Assembly: GCA_029060725.1 (NCBI GenBank)
Contig: JAIDTL010000035.1
Location: forward strand, 31,633-95,632
From: Muribaculaceae bacterium
GTDB taxonomy: Bacteria; Bacteroidota; Bacteroidia; Bacteroidales; Muribaculaceae
DNA: 64,000 nt
Direction of reading: 5' to 3'
Part shown: positions 55,916 to 64,000 of the stretch, in pieces
How the letters are laid out: each line of letters begins with the position of its first letter
Position numbering within the stretch: the stretch's first letter is position 1
The notes under the pieces: model-generated
What the model was told of the DNA's origin: nothing
What the model saw: only the letters and a program-made list of their open reading frames with translations
Databases searched by the model: none
Translations under genes and position numbers: made by a program

Positions 55916-57396
55916 GTAAAGTTTTTTCTATTATATATTATAGCGCAAATAGCAAGTAGTATAAGCCAAAGCAAGACTCCCCATAAAGGGAGCTGATAAT
56001 TAATTACAAAGTCCGCACCACCGGATAGCATTTCTGAACTCTTAAGAAGGAAGTTGTAGCCTTGATCGAGTAGATGTCCTAACAATCTTATCTCTAATCC
56101 CACGCACAGAAGAGTAGTATAAAGTATCCCTACCGACAGGTAGACAGGAAGAATTGGGAGAAGCAGAAGGTTGGTAGGAAGAAACATCAAGGGTATCTGA
56201 GAGAAATAATATGATATAAGCACCCATGAGGCTGCTGTCGCTACTATCGTCGCCAAAATCGCCCCACATATATAAAATAGCACAGGATGATGTCTATGAC
56301 TGATAGGATTCATAGAAGAAGCAAAAGCAATCAATGCTCCTACACATACAACGCTTAATTGAAAACCGACGTCAAACAGTGCCATTGGGTCTACGATAAG
56401 TATCAACAGGCACGCTGAACAAAGAGCATTTCCTGCGAAGTTTTTTCTTTCAGTGGCAATTCCAATGAATGCAAAGGTGGTCATAATGCATGCTCTCACG
56501 GATGAATAGGCAAATCCCGTTACGGCAACGAAAAGCCACAAGATTACTATACTTATCAAATATCCCCATTTATAATGCCCCAAAAATTTGAGTGGCATCA
56601 TCAGCATTATGAGAAATCCGGCAAGTATTCCGATATGAAGTCCGCTAAGAGCAAGGATATGAGCAAGACCGCCATTTGCAAAAGTCAAACGTATATCTTC
56701 GTCTAATCCCGTCTTATCGCCCATAATTATTGCTTTCAAAAAGTCAGCAGTCGATTTTGACAGATGACTTCTTTCGATGCGAGATTCAATATACTCTCTA
56801 ATATTATAGAAGAAATGTCTTATACCTTTAGTTTGTCCTACAACTTCAATATGCTTTGGCGATACCCAACCGCTATAAAGTATTCCTGCACTTTTCATCA
56901 TTGGCATGATCTTTCGTCCAATGGAAGTAGTGTCAGATGCTATGTGATGAAGATATTTAGAAGGAATCTTTATTATATCTCCGGTAGAAACCTCTGTAAC
57001 TCCAGTTCTGATTCTTGCTTTTGCACCATTTGTGCCTTCTATTACAGCGTCTATCCTGTCTCCGTATGTCTTTGTCAAAACTCCTGTGACTTCACAATAC
57101 AAGCTGTCAGGAGACGCACCTCCATAGATTTCTTCGATAGCAGCAGGTCGGCTAAATGACTCATTTGTAACGCCAATTCCTAAAAAAAGAAGTATCGCCC
57201 AAGCGATGTGCCATTTCCCAGCCTTGTAAGCAGCTACAGGATCTGAAGATTTCTTGATTAGAAATATGTAAATGGCAATGGCACAAGCTATAGGAAACAC
57301 TCCGACCCACCAAGGTATTTCCAATACCTTGGACATCACTATGCCACCGGCAAGGGAAAGCATTGGAATCAGAGGTCCCTTTAGCAGATTAGCCAT
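55912..57396 (-). CDS. ComEC/Rec2 competence-domain membrane protein (no MBL domain in this ORF)
   Basis: FLKAIIMGDKTGLDEDIRLTFANGGLAHILALSGLHIGILAGFL; FAYSSVRACIMTTFAFIG. Confidence 0.85.
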   Translation of the reverse strand: MANLLKGPLIPMLSLAGGIVMSKVLEIPWWVGVFPIACAIAIYIFLIKKSSDPVAAYKAGKWHIAWAILLFLGIGVTNESFSRPAAIEEIYGGASPDSLYCEVTGVLTKTYGDRIDAVIEGTNGAKARIRTGVTEVSTGDIIKIPSKYLHHIASDTTSIGRKIMPMMKSAGILYSGWVSPKHIEVVGQTKGIRHFFYNIREYIESRIERSHLSKSTADFLKAIIMGDKTGLDEDIRLTFANGGLAHILALSGLHIGILAGFLIMLMMPLKFLGHYKWGYLISIVILWLFVAVTGFAYSSVRACIMTTFAFIGIATERKNFAGNALCSACLLILIVDPMALFDVGFQLSVVCVGALIAFASSMNPISHRHHPVLFYICGAILATIVATAASWVLISYYFSQIPLMFLPTNLLLLPILPVYLSVGILYTTLLCVGLEIRLLGHLLDQGYNFLLKSSEMLSGGADFVINYQLPLWGVLLWLILLAICAIIYNRKNFT

Positions 57397-57431
57397 TTTT
57401 CTGCATATATATGCAAATCAAGATTTCCCAA

Positions 57432-58220
57432 CTATACTTGATCGTTCCATATTTTCCATGCACCCACTGCTTGAAGTCTAAGCATTTCCAGTCCATTGCT
57501 GATAAAGCATCCATGAGATTTGCATATTTTCATAAACAATGTCTCTGCCGGATTATAGACTAAGTCAAAGCATATTTGTCCTGCATGAAGATATTCGTAT
57601 GGAAATGGAGCCGCTTTGTCGACATCAGGACTTGTTCCAAGAGGGGTACAGTTGACTACAACTTTTGCTTCTTTCACCATTTCCGGTGTCAATTCTTCGT
57701 AAGCTAAGCAATCATCACGATGAGTCCTTCCGATGAGTTGTGTGTCAAAACCAAGGTTGTGCATTGACCACACTACAGCTTTTGAAGCTCCTCCGCTTCC
57801 AAGTACAAGAGCCAAAGGATTTTCTGCAATATTCTGATTATATGTAGTCCCTGATTTTCTAAGGACTTCCTTCATTGATTCCGTGAAACCAAATGCATCA
57901 GAGTTGTATCCTTTCAGAAAAATTTTTCCTGAATCTTCACTTCTTGAAATCTTGATGACATTTACAGCCCCAATACCTTTTGCTTCTTCACTTAATTCAT
58001 TAAGGAATTTCAATGCTTCTACTTTATATGGGATAGTCACATTAAGTCCCTTAAGCAGAGGATGCTCAGCAATAAGAGAGGGTAGGAGATCTATGCTTGA
58101 AAGAGGGTAGAGGTAATATCTTGCCGGTATACCCTCTCTTTCAAATTTTTCGTTGAAATATTTCGCAGAAAAAGAATGTCCGAGAGTTTTCCCTATCAGT
58201 CCGTATTCTTCTTTTACCAT
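57432..58220 (-). CDS. aroE: Shikimate dehydrogenase
   Basis: EYGLIGKTLGHSFSAKYFNEKF, LKGLNVTIPYKVEAL, LGSGGASKAVVW, VNCTPLGTSP; start adjusted to ATG 58220. Confidence 0.93.
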   Translation of the reverse strand: MVKEEYGLIGKTLGHSFSAKYFNEKFEREGIPARYYLYPLSSIDLLPSLIAEHPLLKGLNVTIPYKVEALKFLNELSEEAKGIGAVNVIKISRSEDSGKIFLKGYNSDAFGFTESMKEVLRKSGTTYNQNIAENPLALVLGSGGASKAVVWSMHNLGFDTQLIGRTHRDDCLAYEELTPEMVKEAKVVVNCTPLGTSPDVDKAAPFPYEYLHAGQICFDLVYNPAETLFMKICKSHGCFISNGLEMLRLQAVGAWKIWNDQV

Positions 58221-60184
58221 ATCACCACCCTTTCTTCTTCTGGACGCCACATGGCATCACCTTCTTTGATTTCAAATGCTTTGAAAAATTCATCAATATT
58301 CTTAAGAGTAGCATTTACTCTTAATTTTCCAAGAGAATGAGGATCTGTCTTTGTACTCAATTTTATTTCTTCTTCCCTTATATTGCCGGCCCAAACATTA
58401 GCGTATGCAATATAGAATCTCTGAATGGGAGAGAATCCGTCGATATCTGTAATTTCTTTATCTTTTAAACTGTCAAGATATGCAGTCAAAGATATTCTAA
58501 GACCCCCTTGGTCAGCAATATTCTCGCCAAGAGTATAGCGTCCGTTTGCATGTACTCCCGGAGCCACTTCTATAGCATCGAATTGCTCCACCAGTTTGTC
58601 AGAAAGAGCCTTGAATTTGACGGAGTCCTCATTAGTCCACCATTCTGCGAGATTACCATTTTTATCAAATTGTCTGCCACTGTCGTCAAATCCGTGAGTC
58701 ATCTCATGTCCGATAATCACACCGATAGCTCCATAATTTAGGGCATCATCTGCAGTCGGATCAAAATATGGTGGCTGAAGTATGGCTGCCGGGAAGCATA
58801 CCTCATTGGTTGTAGGATTATAATATGCATTCACAGTCTGAGGAGTCATGTGCCATTCAACTTTATCAACAGGCTTATTCATTTTAGAATAATTGTCCCT
58901 TACATACCATTTAGATGCTTCAAGCACATTCTCAAGATAGGATTTCTTTCTGTCAATATGAATCTCCGAATAATCTTTCCATTTGTCGGGATAACCAATT
59001 TTCACTTTGAAAGTAGAGAGTTTGTCAAGAGCTTTTGCTTTGGTCTCATCGCTCATCCAGGATAGGTTTTCGATATGCTTTCCGAGTGCTGTTCTGAGGT
59101 TCTCTACAAGATGCTTCATCGCTTCTTTGCTCTCTTCAGGAAAGTATTTCTCTACATAGAGTTTGCCTACTGCTTCCCCAAGCATGGAGTTTGGAATAGC
59201 CATCGAACGTTTCCAACGAGGTTTTAATTCCTCTTGTCCGCTCATGACACGTCCGTAAAGCTCGAAACTTGCATTTATAAAATCATCACTAAGAAGATTG
59301 GTTGCATCATTGACAGTCTCAAATGTCATGTAGTCCTTAATTTCTTGATCGGAAAGAGTAGGAATATAATTGGTAATGAAGTCAGTAAATGCAGGATTTG
59401 CCACATTTGCCTTATCGACGTTTTCCAGACCTAACAGACGGAAATAAGTATCCCAATCAAATTTAGGATATTTTGACTTTATTTCCGTTATCGTCATGAT
59501 ATTGTATCTTTTCCTTGGATCTCTCCGATCCTCACGTGTCATCTTATTGCGGGCAAATTCTATTTCAAGCTTAATGACCGAATTCCATACCCGTTCTTGA
59601 GCATCTTCGTCATAACCTATTAGTTCCATTGCCTTTTTCACATATTTTTTATAAGCGGCAAGGATCGTAGCATTGGTTTCGCTTTCTTCCAAATAATAAT
59701 CTCGGTCGCCAAGTCCGAGTCCGACTTCTCCGATGTGAAGGATGTTCATGTCTGAATTCATGGCATCTGTTCCTACACCCGTTCCGAAGAAACTGCTCCC
59801 TATTCCATTGTGTTGCCACGCAAGCAATTCCTCAAGATTGTCAATATCTGCCTTGTTGATCTTTTCAAGCAATGGTTTCAAGGGCTCATATCCTTCTTTG
59901 TTAAGTCTCTCCTCATCCATACCCATGGCATAAAGATCACTTACTTTTTGAGCGACAGTGCCAGCCACTTTTGCATCTTCATGATTCGAAAGATTAAGTA
60001 TAAGATCTTTCAATTGTTCGCGGGCTTGCTCACGTAAAAAGTCAAACATGCCGAATCTTGAGTATTCAGCGGTCAGAGGATGTTGTTCAATCCATCCTCC
60101 ATTACTATATTGATAAAAATCTTCTCTCGGCGAGGTGTTTGTATCAAGATTATTTAGAATAATTCCGTGTTGCATATCATTCAT
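58214..60184 (-). CDS. M13-family metallopeptidase
   Basis: VIIGHEMTHGFDDSGRQFDKNGNLAEWWT, ENIADQGGLRISL; likely start ATG 60184 (MNDMQHGIILNNLDTNTSPREDFYQYSNGGW). Confidence 0.9.
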   Translation of the reverse strand: MNDMQHGIILNNLDTNTSPREDFYQYSNGGWIEQHPLTAEYSRFGMFDFLREQAREQLKDLILNLSNHEDAKVAGTVAQKVSDLYAMGMDEERLNKEGYEPLKPLLEKINKADIDNLEELLAWQHNGIGSSFFGTGVGTDAMNSDMNILHIGEVGLGLGDRDYYLEESETNATILAAYKKYVKKAMELIGYDEDAQERVWNSVIKLEIEFARNKMTREDRRDPRKRYNIMTITEIKSKYPKFDWDTYFRLLGLENVDKANVANPAFTDFITNYIPTLSDQEIKDYMTFETVNDATNLLSDDFINASFELYGRVMSGQEELKPRWKRSMAIPNSMLGEAVGKLYVEKYFPEESKEAMKHLVENLRTALGKHIENLSWMSDETKAKALDKLSTFKVKIGYPDKWKDYSEIHIDRKKSYLENVLEASKWYVRDNYSKMNKPVDKVEWHMTPQTVNAYYNPTTNEVCFPAAILQPPYFDPTADDALNYGAIGVIIGHEMTHGFDDSGRQFDKNGNLAEWWTNEDSVKFKALSDKLVEQFDAIEVAPGVHANGRYTLGENIADQGGLRISLTAYLDSLKDKEITDIDGFSPIQRFYIAYANVWAGNIREEEIKLSTKTDPHSLGKLRVNATLKNIDEFFKAFEIKEGDAMWRPEEERVVIW

Positions 60185-60188
60185 AATT

Positions 60189-62174
60189 CTAATTTCTTTG
60201 TTGGAGTTCTTCCAGCTCCATAGTTGCAAGTTCCCAAAGAGACATCCCATTTTCAAGATTTTTCTGTGCCTTTGAATATGCATCGAGAGTCTCTTGAGAA
60301 GAGTCGCCGGAAGCTATCTTATCCTCAATCTCTTTTTGAAGCGATTCGAGACGCTCGATTTCGGCTTCAGCATCTTTCACCTTCTTCTCAGCTTTCTTTA
60401 AAACCTTATCTTTTGCTTTTTGCTCAGCGTATGATAGCTTTTGAGAATTTTGAGGTTTAGCCGGCTCTTGTTGACTTGATTTTGTATTGACATCGGCTTC
60501 CGATACTGTTGCTTCCGAAACTTGCTTGCCGGTAGGAGATTTGGTGAGTTCAAGATCTCTAAGGTTTTCAAGATTCTTAGAACGCAAGAAATCATATATA
60601 CCACCAAGATTCTCCTTAACTTTTCCACCTCCGAACTCATATACCTTTTCTACGAGACCGTCAAGAAAATCGCGGTCGTGGCTGACGACAATGACTGTCC
60701 CGTCAAAGTCTCGAATTGCATCTTTGAGAATATCTTTGGTTTTTAGGTCAAGGTGATTGGTAGGTTCGTCAAGAATTAGGAAGTTGACCGGTTCGAGAAG
60801 CAATTTAATCATAGCCAATCGGGTCTTTTCTCCTCCTGAAAGCACTTTGACCTTTTTGTCGGAAGCCTCGCCTCCAAACATGAAAGCTCCGAGGATATCC
60901 CTTATCTTAAGGCGGATATCCCCGACAGCTACATTGTCGATAGTTTCGAAGACTGTAAGATTTTCATCCAGAAGCTGAGCTTGATTCTGTGCAAAATATC
61001 CAATCTTGACATTATGCCCTAACTTCAGCATACCGGTATGATCAATCTCTCCCATGATGCACTTTACGAGAGTAGACTTTCCTTCACCATTCTTGCCGAC
61101 GAAAGCGACCTTTTCTCCTCGTCTGATTCTGAATTCAGCATGGTCAAACACTTGATGATCGCCGTATGCTTTTCCCACATCTTCAAGGATAAGAGGGAAA
61201 TCTCCTGAACGTGGAGCCGGAGGGAATTTTAGTCTTAGACGTGAATTATCAACTTCATCCACTTCAATCGGAACAATCTTTTCAAGTTGTTTGATTCGGC
61301 TTTGCACCTGGATTGCCTTGGTAGCCTGATAACGGAATCTTTCAATGAAAGCTTTGATGTCTGCAATCTGTTTTTGTTGATTCTCGTAGGCTCGCATCTG
61401 CTGCTCAACGCGTTCTTTTCTTAACTCCGTATAGGGAGTATAACTCACCTTATAATCGTAGGCTTTGCCACAAGAAATCTCTATTGTTCGGCGAGTTACA
61501 TTGTCAAGAAAAGCACGGTCGTGGCTCACGAGCATTACAGCCTTGGCTTTAGTCTGCAAAAACTGTTCAAGCCACTGAATAGATTCTATATCAAGATGGT
61601 TGGTAGGCTCATCAAGAAGAAGAAGGTCCGGTTTTTGCAGAAGAATTTTAGCCAACTCTACACGCATACGCCAACCACCGGAAAATTCAGATGTTGGTCT
61701 GTCGAAATCTTCACGGTTAAAGCCAAGTCCTATCAATGTCTTTTCCACTTCAGCCTCCATATTGTCGGCTCCTTCCATCGACAACCTGTCGTTAAGATAT
61801 TCAATGTCTTCTATGAGTTTAGCGTAAGAGTCGCTCTCATAGTCAGTGCGAGTGGCAAGCTGATTGTTAAGATCATCAAGACGCGCCTTGTGCTCGTCTA
61901 TGTGCGCAAAAGCCTTGCGTGCTTCATTTATTATAGAAGTGTCATCGGCAAGCTTCATCTGCTGAGGAAGATAACCTATTGTGACTTCAGTAGGTTTGGA
62001 AACCGTTCCGGAAGTCGGTTGTTGGAGTCCGGATATGATCTTAAGCAGAGTAGATTTGCCTGCACCGTTTTTTCCGGCGAGGCCAATCTTATCAGTTTTG
62101 TTAATGACGAAACTGACGTCAGAGAATATCGGACGTGCGGAAAATTCCATCGTGAGGTCGTTGACACTTACCAT
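60189..62174 (-). CDS. ABC-F family ATPase
   Basis: Two ATP-binding cassettes (GKNGAGKSTLLK, GKNGEGKSTLVK), SGGWRMRVELAKILLQKPDLLLLDEPTNHLD, LSGGEKTRLAMIKLLLEP, C-terminal coiled coil. Confidence 0.93.
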   Translation of the reverse strand: MVSVNDLTMEFSARPIFSDVSFVINKTDKIGLAGKNGAGKSTLLKIISGLQQPTSGTVSKPTEVTIGYLPQQMKLADDTSIINEARKAFAHIDEHKARLDDLNNQLATRTDYESDSYAKLIEDIEYLNDRLSMEGADNMEAEVEKTLIGLGFNREDFDRPTSEFSGGWRMRVELAKILLQKPDLLLLDEPTNHLDIESIQWLEQFLQTKAKAVMLVSHDRAFLDNVTRRTIEISCGKAYDYKVSYTPYTELRKERVEQQMRAYENQQKQIADIKAFIERFRYQATKAIQVQSRIKQLEKIVPIEVDEVDNSRLRLKFPPAPRSGDFPLILEDVGKAYGDHQVFDHAEFRIRRGEKVAFVGKNGEGKSTLVKCIMGEIDHTGMLKLGHNVKIGYFAQNQAQLLDENLTVFETIDNVAVGDIRLKIRDILGAFMFGGEASDKKVKVLSGGEKTRLAMIKLLLEPVNFLILDEPTNHLDLKTKDILKDAIRDFDGTVIVVSHDRDFLDGLVEKVYEFGGGKVKENLGGIYDFLRSKNLENLRDLELTKSPTGKQVSEATVSEADVNTKSSQQEPAKPQNSQKLSYAEQKAKDKVLKKAEKKVKDAEAEIERLESLQKEIEDKIASGDSSQETLDAYSKAQKNLENGMSLWELATMELEELQQRN

Positions 62175-62256
62175 ATTTGAGTTGTTGAGGATGTGAGATT
62201 GTTTAGTAAGGCTGAAAGTTAATAATTATGACTTGATTTAGCTTGAAAGTAAGCAA

Positions 62257-63891
<1,635 letters not shown>

Positions 63892-63898
63892 TCAGCAC

Positions 63899-63907
63899 AC
63901 AAAATTA
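63899..63907 (-). promoter_or_regulatory. -7-like box (TAATTTTGT) for pyrG
   Basis: Plus strand ACAAAATTA 23 bp upstream of the start codon. Confidence 0.4.
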
Positions 63908-64000
63908 CAACATTTTTCGGACATATCCAAACAATATTTTATCAAAAAAAATCGAAAAAATTTGCGGATTTTGATTCTATTTGTTAATTTTGAAAATTGA

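Noticed and set aside
60189-62174. ABC-F protein as an acquired antibiotic-resistance determinant
   Set aside because: Sequence and housekeeping neighbourhood fit a chromosomal ABC-F; nothing specific to resistance subfamilies could be seen by eye.

Overview
The window looks like Bacteroidota chromosome, most likely Bacteroidales and possibly Muribaculaceae-like. Support: TAnnTTTGC-type -7 promoter boxes, Bacteroidales-style C-terminal tails on secreted proteins, and families such as DUF4924, DUF4296 and DUF5723. Most of it is housekeeping: prfC, a TrpB2-type synthase, serC/serA, pth, rplY, holB, galE, hppA, sbcCD, ddl, ileS, lspA, aroE, an ABC-F protein and pyrG. Accessory content includes a Tat-exported Fe-S aldo/keto reductase beside a NapH/NapG-like ferredoxin fusion, two arabinan-type glycoside hydrolases (one a GH51+GH43 fusion), an HME-RND metal efflux operon with a very His-rich adaptor, and an RloA/RloB-type ATPase/Toprim-like pair. 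The most interesting structure is around that pair. It is bracketed by two 119-bp direct repeats (30617-30735 and 32510-32628, 5 mismatches by my alignment), each holding a near-perfect 21-bp hairpin and the 3' end of an rloB reading frame. The upstream copy keeps a diverged rloB C-terminus (FIKILESEKR* versus FIKVLEAEKR*). This fits a swappable, excisable or duplicated defence cassette with no recombinase of its own. No rRNA, tRNA, CRISPR array, transposase or integrase was recognised. All family calls come from motif reading, without database searches.
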